This document shows positions 26,624 to 35,218 of a stretch of 64,000 nucleotides of DNA, piece after piece; position 1 is the stretch's first letter, and each line of letters begins with the position of its first letter. The position numbers and the translations under genes were made by a program. Source of the DNA: an uncultured Bacteroides sp. Lineage in GTDB: Bacteria; Bacteroidota; Bacteroidia; Bacteroidales; Bacteroidaceae. Under the pieces are notes generated by a model, which saw nothing but the letters and a program-made list of their open reading frames with translations, ran no database searches and was not told where the DNA came from. Location of the stretch: assembly GCA_949289295.1 (NCBI GenBank), contig CASENM010000004.1, positions 1 through 64,000 of the forward strand, in the 5' to 3' direction.

Positions 26624-26704
26624 TGTAGGGGCGTATCGCATACGCCCCGAAAACATCCACGTGGATAAACAAGCACATTCGGGCGTATGCGATACGCCCC
26701 TACA
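26624..26704. repeat. palindromic GTAGGGGCG repeat pair
   Basis: Arms of 26 bp at 26624-26649 and 26679-26704 are inverted copies with one mismatch. Each arm is itself a hairpin (GGGGCGTAT, CGC, ATACGCCCC). The loop contains the perfect palindrome ATCCACGTGGAT at 26655-26666. A shorter relative is at 52349-52374. Just upstream (26574-26611) lies a half-copy of the TGTCATTCTGA-type repeat. Confidence 0.8.
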
Positions 26705-26723
26705 AGTAATCCGGACATTCATA

Positions 26724-27395
26724 TTACTTTATTCCCAGACAGTAATTGATCAGCAGCAGCATGTCGATGGTGTTGGCCGTATCAAGCTCCATCCGCCTGA
26801 TGTAGTCCTTGATCTCGTCCTTGTGTGCGGGATAGAGTTTCTGCAGGTCCTTTACCCGCTTTATCTTTTTCTGCTTTCCGTTGACGCTGATATAATAGGT
26901 GTTGCCGCTTTTCCGCGTATATACGTCCGTGTTCTTCGCACTCTGGTTCTGGTAGGGAGTGTACTTCTCCGCGCCGTAAAGTCCCAGATTGGTCATCTTC
27001 AGCGTATAGACGCTTCCCTGGGTCACCATGCCCAAGGCTCCCCTTGAGCCGATGTTCACGTCCTTCAGCAGCCAGTCCACATAGATGACGCCGTTCTTGG
27101 CGTTCACCACTTCCCGGAAACCTTTGGCGGCAGGCACGAACTTGTGGCCCTCGATGATGATGGTGTCCACCTGCGCGGGGTTGGTCATCTCCATCATGTC
27201 TTCCCCTTGCCGGAAATACATGGTCTTGTTGGCCGCGTCATAGTTCATCACGGCCTGGCTCGCGGTACGGTTCCTGAACTTGATCTGTGCCGTGGTGAAG
27301 CTGTCGAACAGGAAAATCCTGTGGTATTGCTGTGCATAAAGAGGCGGCAATGCCAGACACAGCTGCAATACGATGAATGTAACGAGTTTTCTCAT
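26724..27395 (-). CDS. secreted protein of unknown function
   Basis: 223 residues. The first 21 residues are a standard signal peptide (MRKLVTFIVLQLCLALPPLY, then AQQ). The rest is a basic soluble domain without cysteines in the first half. It reads as beta-rich up to about residue 150 (AVMNYDAANKTMYFRQGEDM, VDTIIIEGHKFVPAAKGFRE), then has a helical lysine-rich end (KKIKRVKDLQKLYPAHKDEI). I do not recognise the family. It sits alone between repeat-rich spacers. Confidence 0.7.
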   Translation of the reverse strand: MRKLVTFIVLQLCLALPPLYAQQYHRIFLFDSFTTAQIKFRNRTASQAVMNYDAANKTMYFRQGEDMMEMTNPAQVDTIIIEGHKFVPAAKGFREVVNAKNGVIYVDWLLKDVNIGSRGALGMVTQGSVYTLKMTNLGLYGAEKYTPYQNQSAKNTDVYTRKSGNTYYISVNGKQKKIKRVKDLQKLYPAHKDEIKDYIRRMELDTANTIDMLLLINYCLGIK

Positions 27396-27405
27396 ATACT
27401 AATAT

Positions 27406-27640
27406 AAATGAAGAATTAAGAATGAAGAATGAAAAATGAAGAATTAAGAATGAAGAGTGAAGAACAAAATAAATGAAGAATTAAGAATGAAGAATGAAGA
27501 GTGAAGAACTTAGAAAATGAAGAATTAAGAATGAAGAATGAAGAACTTAGAAATGAAATAATTTGTGTGAAATCAGATTCTTCATTCCTCATTTTTCATT
27601 ATATAAAATTCTTCACTCTTCATTCTTAATTCTTCATTCT
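27406..27640. repeat. A-rich degenerate heptad repeat with inverted end
   Basis: Four direct copies of GAAGAATTAAGAATGAAGA, mixed with GAAGAGTGAAGAA and GAACTTAGAAA variants, are followed (27580-27640) by their complement CTTCATTCTTAATTCTTCA. The block can fold back on itself. It fills most of the 316-bp spacer before the SusD gene. A 31-bp piece of the same repeat lies at 36294-36324. Confidence 0.85.
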
Positions 27641-27711
27641 ATAAAATGAGTGTTCCGGAACCTCACGGCCCCGGAAACACCACTACTTATGTTATATGCG
27701 CTAATTGCGGA

Positions 27712-29655
27712 TTAGCGACCGGCACCCCACTCAGGTGCATTTTTGTCTGCCCACAAACGCTCGGTGGCAAGAACCTGATCGTAAATACCGGAGGAAGTTA
27801 CGGTCAGACCCTGTTCCTGATAAGCGGCTTCTCTTACGTCTGCCGAAATATCCTCATCAGTGATACCACCTGTCGGGAAACGACGAGGAATCTCACCAAC
27901 CGGAACTTGTGCATAACTTGTACGCGGCAGGATAGTCGAGTTGAAGCTCGGATAGCCGGAACGGCGTGCAGTCACGTACACTTCATTCGGATAGAGGGTG
28001 AAGTGGATCAGTTCCTGCAGATAAATCTTTTCCAGCTTCTCTTCCGAAGTGCCGGTAAAGGCGTACTGCGGACTTGCCAGCATGGTATTGATTTCACCGT
28101 CTTTCAGGTCAATGGCTCCTTCGTTCGGATCATACCCGAAACTGCCTTCCACATTGCTGTAGTAAGCTATCTGGTTGTCGCGTGCCAGTTCGTTGTATGA
28201 CTGTACGGAGAATGAAAGCGCACGGTTGTAATAAGTCTCGGCCTGTGTTTCGTTTCCGTTCAGCATGGCGAACTCGGCCAGATAGAGGTTCACTTCAGCC
28301 GCACTCAGATACATACCATACCAAGGACGGTCGATGGTTGTGTATGTGTACACATCATCCGGCAAAGTGGCTGCTTCCACTTCCTGGGCGGATGTATAAT
28401 AACGTCCGATAATCATCATACGGTTCAGAGTAGAGAACACCTGATAACTCTTCGGATTCTGTCCCTTCTCATTATGGAGATAAAGCTCCTTGTCGGCATT
28501 CGGATAATTCTCGGGGAAATACCATCTATATGCAGCGTTCGGGCTGTTACCGGCATTCCAGTCTTCCGTAATACCATAGTAGCGTACCCACGGTTCACCC
28601 GGACCTTTCCAGTCCACGAAAGTCTTCTTCTTAGTCACCTCATCAATGTCATATTCTACGTTCGCTTCGATGAAGTCAGGAATTTCCAGACCCGCATCAT
28701 AATATCCCTGCACGATCTTCGAGTTCCACTGGTTCTTCATGTAGAAGAAACGCACACGTGGGTCACGGTTGTCAACCATAAACTTAATCATGGTCTCTGT
28801 CCCCGCACAACCGGTAAATCCGTTGCTCCAGTGATAGATACGGTCGTTCACGTATCCCTGGTCACCGGTCAGACGCACGTCACCCTTGTGGAAACGTACA
28901 TCCTCTTCCAACGCGTCAATGTAACCGCAGGAAGCGCTCGCCACGTCCGAAGCGATTTCTTTTGCCTTCGTTTCGTTCTGTGCCAGCAGGCGGACAGCGA
29001 TACGCAGCTTCAGGGAGTTGGCAAACTTCGCCCACTTCTCCGTGTCACCGCCATATACCACATCCTGATTGGCCTGCATTACCACATCCGGAGAAGAAAA
29101 AGTAGCAATCGCATCGTCCAATTCAGTAATCCACAAGTCATAAAGGCTTTCCACCGTATCGTATGCCGGAGTCAATGTACCTCCATATGCTGCCATACAG
29201 GCTTCCGTGTAAGGAATGGAGCCGTACATGTCGGTGGCGAAAATACCTTCGTAAATGCTCAGCAACTTGGCGGCAGCCACATAACCGGCATTGGCCGTGC
29301 GATATTCTTCGTCACGCAATTCCATCTCGTGTTCCATCGCACGCAACACGCGCAATACATTGATGTACTGACGAGCCTGGTCACCGTCAATCGTCAGGGT
29401 CAGGATACTTTCAGAAGCACCTCCGGTAGAAAGTCCGAAGCCCGCCCACTGATACTTCATCGGAGCATTGTAGTAATATTCCAGATACGGCTGGGGATCG
29501 AATACGTTTACAGCCTCAGCAAACAGATAAGACACCTCGCCTTGCACCACTGCCGACGGGTCTGTATTCATCTCTGAAAAGTCATCGCGACAGCCCGTGG
29601 TGGTCAATCCCGTACCGAGGGCGATGGCTGCCAAAAGTAATTTATATGATTTCAT
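27712..29655 (-). CDS. SusD/RagB-family surface lipoprotein
   Basis: 647 residues from the ATG at 29655 (MKSYKLLLAAIALGTGLTTT, then lipobox Cys after TG). The mature start RDDFSEMNTDPSAV is characteristic of the SusD-like_2 type that caps SusC channels at the cell surface. TPR-like helices (AEVNLYLAEFAMLNGNETQA) support this. The length is on the long side for SusD. It follows its SusC partner with a 20-bp gap. No glycoside hydrolase, protease or sigma/anti-sigma pair adjoins, so the ligand may be a peptide or other nutrient. Confidence 0.93.
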   Translation of the reverse strand: MKSYKLLLAAIALGTGLTTTGCRDDFSEMNTDPSAVVQGEVSYLFAEAVNVFDPQPYLEYYYNAPMKYQWAGFGLSTGGASESILTLTIDGDQARQYINVLRVLRAMEHEMELRDEEYRTANAGYVAAAKLLSIYEGIFATDMYGSIPYTEACMAAYGGTLTPAYDTVESLYDLWITELDDAIATFSSPDVVMQANQDVVYGGDTEKWAKFANSLKLRIAVRLLAQNETKAKEIASDVASASCGYIDALEEDVRFHKGDVRLTGDQGYVNDRIYHWSNGFTGCAGTETMIKFMVDNRDPRVRFFYMKNQWNSKIVQGYYDAGLEIPDFIEANVEYDIDEVTKKKTFVDWKGPGEPWVRYYGITEDWNAGNSPNAAYRWYFPENYPNADKELYLHNEKGQNPKSYQVFSTLNRMMIIGRYYTSAQEVEAATLPDDVYTYTTIDRPWYGMYLSAAEVNLYLAEFAMLNGNETQAETYYNRALSFSVQSYNELARDNQIAYYSNVEGSFGYDPNEGAIDLKDGEINTMLASPQYAFTGTSEEKLEKIYLQELIHFTLYPNEVYVTARRSGYPSFNSTILPRTSYAQVPVGEIPRRFPTGGITDEDISADVREAAYQEQGLTVTSSGIYDQVLATERLWADKNAPEWGAGR

Positions 29656-29675
29656 ATTCGTCATTTTTTCGTTGG

Positions 29676-32600
29676 TTAGAATGTAGCGTTAATGGTAAAT
29701 GTATAGCTTGCCGTGTACGGACTTACCGAACGGATCATAAACTGACCGGCCTGAGTACCACGGAGAGACTCCGGATTGAAGTTGTTAGGCAGGGAGTTCA
29801 GCAGATAGCCCAAGTTGCGTCCTGTTACCGACAGATTGATGCCAGACGCACCGATCTTCTTCGCAAACTTGCCCGGCAAACGATAGCTCAAGGAAACCTC
29901 ACGCAAGGCGATGTAGTTCAGTTCATGGAACCAGTCGTTGTTCTTCGTGACAGTGGCACGGCCCCATGAGTTGTTCCAGTAGTTCCAGGAAGAAGCGTGT
30001 TGCGGATCCACGATACCACGGTCCACCAAGTCGGCATACAGCTCACCGCCTTCAGCGATGGTGTAAGTACCGGTCGGGGTGCTGATGGTCTGTCCGCCCG
30101 GCATGATGGCGTCCGGAATGATACCGTCGTCATATACCTTTCCGTCCCAGATAGAAGTGTAAGTGATACCTCCGTGTTCGGCGGATGTGCCGTTCAGAGA
30201 GCTTTCCAGATAACCGTATGCGGTACCATAGTGAGAACCGTAGATAGCCACCATACCACCGAAGCGCATGTCAAGAGAAGCGCTCAGGCTCCAGTCCTTG
30301 TATCTCAAGGTCGTGTTGATAGAACCCAGGAAGTCAGGCTGGATAGAACCTACTGTTTCCACAACTCCCGAACGGTCATAGTAAACGGCCTTGCGGGTTT
30401 CGTATGAATCCAGACACAGGATAGGAAGGCCTGTATTCTTGTCAATCTTCGGAGCCGCGTCAGATTTCAGCAAACCATATTCACCACCCACTTCGGCTAC
30501 AGAAGCGATACGGTAGTTACCGTAATCGGCATCACCTTCCATTTCGATGAAGTTTGCCACATTTTCATGCAATTCCACAATCTTAGAACGGTTTCTTGTA
30601 TAAGTGAAGTTCAAGTCCCAAGTCCAGTCCTTGGTAGAGATCGGAGTGGTGTTCAACGCGATTTCCACACCCTGGTTCTGGATGTTACCGGCATTGATCA
30701 GCTGGTTGGAGATACCAGATTCGGAAGGAACGGCGATTGTCATGATCTGGTCACGGGTGTTTTCCTTATAGTAAGTGAAGTCGATACCGATGCGGTTGTC
30801 GATGAAACGCCAGTCGAGACCTACTTCCCATGAGCTCTTGCGCTCCGGCTTCAGATTCTGAGAGTAAGCGGTAGTCGGCACGCGCAGACCGTACGTGTTG
30901 TCCAGACCGTACAGCGAGTAGGCCGTGTTGATGGTGTACGCGTCGGTGTCGTTACCTACCTGAGCCCATGATCCGCGGACTTTCAGGAATGAGATCCATG
31001 ACGGCAGTTTCTCACGGAATGTCTCGCTGATCAGCCAGGAAGCCGATACGGACGGATAGAAGTAAGAATAGTTACCGTGCTGGTCGGAATAAACCAGTGA
31101 GGATGACCAGTCGTTACGTCCGGTGACATCCAGATAAACCTGGTCTCTCCAGCTTACAGCCACCTGAGCGGCAACAGACAGGATGGTCTTTTCACCGGAA
31201 ATGGTACCTGTGGAAACAAGGGCGTTCTTGGAGTTGCCCACAAAGAACTGCCCCGGAATGATCAGACCGCCGTTGGTCTGTTCCTGCAGTTCCTGCTGGT
31301 AGTTGTGGTAGTATTCGCCACGGAGGAATCCGCTGAAGTTCCAGTCCTCAGTGAAACGCTTGTTCCACATGAAGTTGGCGTTCAGGTTGGTCTGTTCCTT
31401 GGTGTACTGGCCCAGCTTGTACATACCGCCTTCGTTGGCGTAACCGCTACCCAATTCCTTGGATTCGTTGCGTTTGTAGTAGTAGTTGTAGTTTCCTTCT
31501 GCCACGAACTTCAGCCAGTCGGTGAGGTCAGCCGTCAACTTCACGCTCGGACGAACCGAAGTTTCCTTCTGGGTATATTCATTTTCGAATACGGACCACC
31601 ATGTACCAAGACCCGGCAAGTTACCATACTCGTCATTGTAGTTGTTGCTTGCCATACCTCCGTGAGAACCTTTATACATGTTTCTGTATTTACGGGTATC
31701 ATACATACGGCCCCATGTACCGTCGATGAATCGCTCGCCGAAGTTGGTTTCACCACCCTGACGCGGAGTGGAGTTGGCGAATGAGATGCCCGCTTCGATT
31801 TCTACCTTATTGGTAATCTTGTGCGAAGCCTTTGCCATGAAAGAGAAACGCTGGAAACGGTTGTTCGGCGTATTACCGTCGGCATGCTTGAATGACAAAG
31901 AAGTATAGAACGAAGATGTATCGTTTCCACCCTGAATAGATACGTTGGTGTTCGAGTTGAAACCGTTGTCGTATGAATCCACGAAGTTGTCTTCATACGC
32001 CTGGTAAGGCACCATTGAATAATCATAAAATTCGATGGGCTGACCGTCAAATTTTGGTCCCCATGAAGTATCTCCTGTCATCGGACCGAACGGTTGCACC
32101 GAACGGTCACCGTTGGCGTTCAGATAGAACGAATCCGTGTCCTGCATGTTACCGGAAGACTTATAGTCTGAATATCCGGACATATAACCGTCGCCTCGTT
32201 CGTTCTGGAAGCTCGGTCCGCCATACACATGGTCGATACCGAATGTCTGGGTCACGCTGATGCCCAAGCCTTTCTTTCCCTTACCGCTCTTGGTGGTGAT
32301 CACAACCGCACCGTTCAGACCACGGGAGCCGTAAAGCGCGGTAGCGGCGGCACCTTTCAACACGGACACTGTCTCGAAGTCGTCCGGGTTCAGGTTCTTC
32401 AGCTCGTTACCCCAGTCGGTATCACTGGTCGCCCAGTTCGCATCACCTTCCTTGATGTCGTTGCTGAGAATCACACCGTCCACCACATAGATAGGCTGGT
32501 TGTTCTTACCCAGTGTGGAGGCACCACGGATCAAGATACGTGAAGAACCGAACAGACCACCATCACCTGTGGAGATGTCCACACCGGCCACCTTACCTTG

Positions 32601-33071
32601 CAGGGCCTGTACCGGGTTGACCACATTGGCATTCAAGTCGTCACCTTTCAGCTCGGTCACCGCGTAACCCAGAGCCTTGCTCTCGCGCTTCATACCGAGG
32701 GCGGTCACCACCACTTCGTCCAGCGTCTGGCTGTCGGCCGTCAGCATGATGTTCAGAGGTTGTCCGTTCCACGTCACTTCCTGAGTCGCATATCCGATGT
32801 AGGAAATCTGGATGACATCACCCTTCTTTACATTGTTGATAACGAACTTACCGTCGAGGTCTGTAATGTTACCGTTGGTAGTACCTTTCACTACAACAGA
32901 CGCACCGATGACGGTTTCACCCGTTTCATCCTTTACGATACCCGTACAGCTTTCTCCCTGCTGCTGCACAGCCATCGGACTTGCTTCATTTCCGGACGAA
33001 GCATACAATGTCCCACTTCCACCAGCAAGCAGGAACAATGCCAATCCTAAAAATTTACATTGTCTTTGCAT
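29676..33071 (-). CDS. SusC/RagA-family TonB-dependent outer-membrane transporter
   Basis: 1131 residues. Signal peptide MQRQCKFLGLALFLLAGGSG, then a carboxypeptidase-regulatory-like domain (SCTGIVKDETGETVIGASVV), the plug (SILGR-type segment SRILIRGASTLG, YVVDGVILSND, VLKGAAATALYGSRGLNGA) and the barrel ending YTFTINATF. The N-terminal 110 residues are strikingly close to those of the SusC at 713-3877, suggesting shared ancestry of the pairs. It forms a two-gene unit with the SusD gene. Confidence 0.95.
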   Translation of the reverse strand: MQRQCKFLGLALFLLAGGSGTLYASSGNEASPMAVQQQGESCTGIVKDETGETVIGASVVVKGTTNGNITDLDGKFVINNVKKGDVIQISYIGYATQEVTWNGQPLNIMLTADSQTLDEVVVTALGMKRESKALGYAVTELKGDDLNANVVNPVQALQGKVAGVDISTGDGGLFGSSRILIRGASTLGKNNQPIYVVDGVILSNDIKEGDANWATSDTDWGNELKNLNPDDFETVSVLKGAAATALYGSRGLNGAVVITTKSGKGKKGLGISVTQTFGIDHVYGGPSFQNERGDGYMSGYSDYKSSGNMQDTDSFYLNANGDRSVQPFGPMTGDTSWGPKFDGQPIEFYDYSMVPYQAYEDNFVDSYDNGFNSNTNVSIQGGNDTSSFYTSLSFKHADGNTPNNRFQRFSFMAKASHKITNKVEIEAGISFANSTPRQGGETNFGERFIDGTWGRMYDTRKYRNMYKGSHGGMASNNYNDEYGNLPGLGTWWSVFENEYTQKETSVRPSVKLTADLTDWLKFVAEGNYNYYYKRNESKELGSGYANEGGMYKLGQYTKEQTNLNANFMWNKRFTEDWNFSGFLRGEYYHNYQQELQEQTNGGLIIPGQFFVGNSKNALVSTGTISGEKTILSVAAQVAVSWRDQVYLDVTGRNDWSSSLVYSDQHGNYSYFYPSVSASWLISETFREKLPSWISFLKVRGSWAQVGNDTDAYTINTAYSLYGLDNTYGLRVPTTAYSQNLKPERKSSWEVGLDWRFIDNRIGIDFTYYKENTRDQIMTIAVPSESGISNQLINAGNIQNQGVEIALNTTPISTKDWTWDLNFTYTRNRSKIVELHENVANFIEMEGDADYGNYRIASVAEVGGEYGLLKSDAAPKIDKNTGLPILCLDSYETRKAVYYDRSGVVETVGSIQPDFLGSINTTLRYKDWSLSASLDMRFGGMVAIYGSHYGTAYGYLESSLNGTSAEHGGITYTSIWDGKVYDDGIIPDAIMPGGQTISTPTGTYTIAEGGELYADLVDRGIVDPQHASSWNYWNNSWGRATVTKNNDWFHELNYIALREVSLSYRLPGKFAKKIGASGINLSVTGRNLGYLLNSLPNNFNPESLRGTQAGQFMIRSVSPYTASYTFTINATF

Positions 33072-33160
33072 AGCATAAATTTTAAATTAAACTTTAATTA
33101 TTGTCTGTATAGACATTTATTTTATTAAAAATTTCATTTCAGAAACTCTGTTTTTTTGCG

Positions 33161-33168
33161 TATCTTTG
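33161..33168 (+). promoter_or_regulatory. plus-strand -7 promoter element with no long gene downstream
   Basis: TATCTTTG matches TAnnTTTG and points away from SusC. The only coding candidate downstream is the 35-codon frame at 33219-33326. Confidence 0.45.
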
Positions 33169-33218
33169 CCTTGTAAGGCACAAAGTAAAATAATCCCCTC
33201 TTAATTTGCAAAAAATAA

Positions 33219-33326
33219 ATGAGAAAAATGAAAAAAAAAATTACGCCTTCAGGGTGTGCCACTGCAGAGTATTTTCCCGCCACAAAACGCACAGATTATT
33301 TTTCAGGCATTTGCCTTTTCCTGTAA
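33219..33326 (+). CDS. possible small protein (35 residues)
   Basis: An ATG 50 bp after a promoter-like TATCTTTG opens a 35-codon frame beginning MRKMKKKITPSGCATAEYF and ending in the hydrophobic GICLFL. An inner ATG (33228) is equally good. It lies in the 403-bp spacer between SusC and truA, before the strong hairpin at 33380. I do not recognise it; a chance frame is quite possible. Confidence 0.35.
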   Translation: MRKMKKKITPSGCATAEYFPATKRTDYFSGICLFL

Positions 33327-33379
33327 GCGGACATGCTCCCGAACGGGAATACAGGATGAAGAAAACGCCGGGACATTTT

Positions 33380-33427
33380 AAGCCAAACGCCGAAGCGTTT
33401 TCATTGAAACGCTTCGGCGTTTGGCTT
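33380..33427. terminator. perfect AAACGC-family hairpin after truA
   Basis: Two 21-bp arms (33380-33400 and 33407-33427) pair without mismatch around the loop TCATTG. It lies about 50 bp after the truA stop on the minus strand and also downstream of the possible small gene on the plus strand. Confidence 0.75.
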
Positions 33428-33474
33428 AACCGGCTTCTTTTATCTATTATCTATATGTACTCCTCTGACAAAAA

Positions 33475-34230
33475 TCAACCCAGAAACAGGTCATCGGGAT
33501 AGCCGATGTCTACCAGAAACAGCGCGTTTCCCGGAGCGGACGTACCTGCGCTGCAACGGTCCTTCTTTTCGATAATCCGGCGGAAGCCCTCCACCGAAAG
33601 CTTGCCGCGTCCCACCTCGACCAAGGTTCCCACGATGGCGCGCACCATATTGCGCAGGAAACGGTCGGCCTGGATGGTGAACACCCATTCCTCCCCGTCC
33701 GTCTGTTCCCAACGCGCCTGCATGATGCGGCAGTTGTTGGTCTTGACATCCGTATGCACCTTGCTGAAGCTCGTGAAGTCAGAATAGTCAGACAATGTCC
33801 GGGCCGCCTCGTTCATCTTGTCGAAATCAAGTTTCTGATACATCCGCCACACGTACCTCCGGTTGAACGGGTCTTTCCGTGTGGTGACATAATATTTATA
33901 GGTACGGTAGGTAGCATCGAAACGGGCATGCGCGTCCTGGCGCACACGGCGCACCCTGTAGACGGAAATGTCCTGCGGAAGAATCCGGTTCAGCTTGTCG
34001 GCCATCATCTCCGGATCGGCCGGCCGCTCCAAATCAAAATGGGCCACCATCAGACGGGCATGCACACCGGCATCGGTGCGTCCGGCCCCTGTCACCTCAA
34101 TGGAATCGTCGCGCAGGAAAGTGACCAATGCCTTGGTGAGCGTCTCCTGCACGCTCACCCCGTTGGGCTGCACCTGCCAGCCATGATAGTTGGTGCCGTC
34201 GTAGGCCAAATAAATGAAATACCTGAACAT
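33475..34230 (-). CDS. truA: tRNA pseudouridine(38-40) synthase
   Basis: 251 residues from the ATG at 34230, giving the classic start [20 protein letters not shown]; thirteen further in-frame codons upstream are not family-like. The catalytic Asp is in [11 protein letters not shown] near residue 55. The [20 protein letters not shown] segment near residue 200 is also diagnostic. TruA modifies the anticodon stem-loop of many tRNAs. It lies 80 bp after the DUF5715 gene and may be co-transcribed with it. Confidence 0.96.
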   Translation of the reverse strand: MFRYFIYLAYDGTNYHGWQVQPNGVSVQETLTKALVTFLRDDSIEVTGAGRTDAGVHARLMVAHFDLERPADPEMMADKLNRILPQDISVYRVRRVRQDAHARFDATYRTYKYYVTTRKDPFNRRYVWRMYQKLDFDKMNEAARTLSDYSDFTSFSKVHTDVKTNNCRIMQARWEQTDGEEWVFTIQADRFLRNMVRAIVGTLVEVGRGKLSVEGFRRIIEKKDRCSAGTSAPGNALFLVDIGYPDDLFLG

Positions 34231-34310
34231 AGCTTGTTTGTATTGAGATGCGGATTGTCTTTTCACCACAGATTACACGGATTATTACAATCATTCATCA
34301 AAAGAACGGG

Positions 34311-34985
34311 TCAGCGTGCGGTGATGTGGAAACATCCCTGACGGAGCTCATACTTCACGTAGCAGCGGTCGGCCTTGCGCAAGTCGCGGAGCACCTCAGA
34401 AAGCACCAGCTTCAGCGTATCGGCACTGACATCCTGCATCGGCCGTCCGTCGGGGTCCTCCACCTTCTCGAAACGCTTCCAGCTGATGTCGAAGGTCGTG
34501 CCATAAAAATGGCATGACTTCAGTGAGGCGTTCGTATTGGTGCGGCGCAGACGCCTCACATCTTCCTTGGTGCGGGTCACCGAAGTCACGATTACCCGGT
34601 TCGGGTTCAGCCCCTTGTTTTCCAGCGAATCGAGGAAGTTCGCCCCGATGGTGTCAAGCAGCGCACGGGCCTGCGGAATCAGATAAGGGATGGAATGGGT
34701 GAGCGAATCCACATCATAAAGCCCACAAGGAGCAATCTCCACGAGCCGTCCCGTCATCTCCTCCGCCTCCTCACGGGTCCCTATCGGACGGATACCGATT
34801 TTCCTCGCCGTAGCAAGCTGCACATCGTTCAAATCGCCGAACGAACGTTTATAACTGATCACCCCACGGATATTGCGCGGATGGTTCATCTTCATCGACA
34901 TATCTTTCTTTTCTTCCGAACATCCGGCCATCACAAGTCCGGAAAGCAGCACCAACAGGCCGCAGGCATACCACAATTTCTTCAT
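34311..34985 (-). CDS. DUF5715-like lipoprotein with an M15 (VanY-type) peptidase motif
   Basis: 224 residues from the ATG at 34985. The signal peptide ends in the lipobox MAGC with Cys22. The central motif Ser157-x-His159-xx-Gly162-xxx-Asp166 (SCHFYGTTFD) matches the SxHxxGxAxD zinc site of M15 D-Ala-D-Ala peptidases apart from Thr for Ala. A C-terminal His220 (GCFHI) could be the third ligand, but the usual Glu two residues before it is missing. A cell-wall peptide-processing or binding role is inferred. Confidence 0.72.
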   Translation of the reverse strand: MKKLWYACGLLVLLSGLVMAGCSEEKKDMSMKMNHPRNIRGVISYKRSFGDLNDVQLATARKIGIRPIGTREEAEEMTGRLVEIAPCGLYDVDSLTHSIPYLIPQARALLDTIGANFLDSLENKGLNPNRVIVTSVTRTKEDVRRLRRTNTNASLKSCHFYGTTFDISWKRFEKVEDPDGRPMQDVSADTLKLVLSEVLRDLRKADRCYVKYELRQGCFHITAR

Positions 34986-35084
34986 AAAAATGAAATCTAT
35001 TTTTGGGAATGCAGATTCACACAAACCGGCTCAGCCGGCAGAATGACAACCAGCGGAAATCCGCATTCCTGATTTTCGCGGCTG

Positions 35085-35092
35085 CAAAGATA
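35085..35092 (-). promoter_or_regulatory. -7 promoter element for the DUF5715 gene
   Basis: TATCTTTG on the minus strand matches TAnnTTTG, 100 bp before the start codon. Confidence 0.5.
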
Positions 35093-35179
35093 CGAAAAAT
35101 TTCCGAGCCCCGCCTCCCGTTATGACTTTTGATTATGACCCATAAACAAATGTGAATAGGAGAATCCGTACAAAACGTC

Positions 35180-35187
35180 TACCTTTG
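35180..35187 (+). promoter_or_regulatory. -7 promoter element for the YeiH-like gene
   Basis: TACCTTTG, the same box as at the stable-RNA operons, lies 31 bp before the start codon. Confidence 0.6.
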
Positions 35188-35218
35188 CAGACGAAAAACC
35201 ATAAAAAACCGAAATGAT

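Noticed and set aside
27406..27640. CRISPR array
   Set aside because: Repeats are short, A-rich, degenerate and without unique spacers of even length; no cas gene is near.
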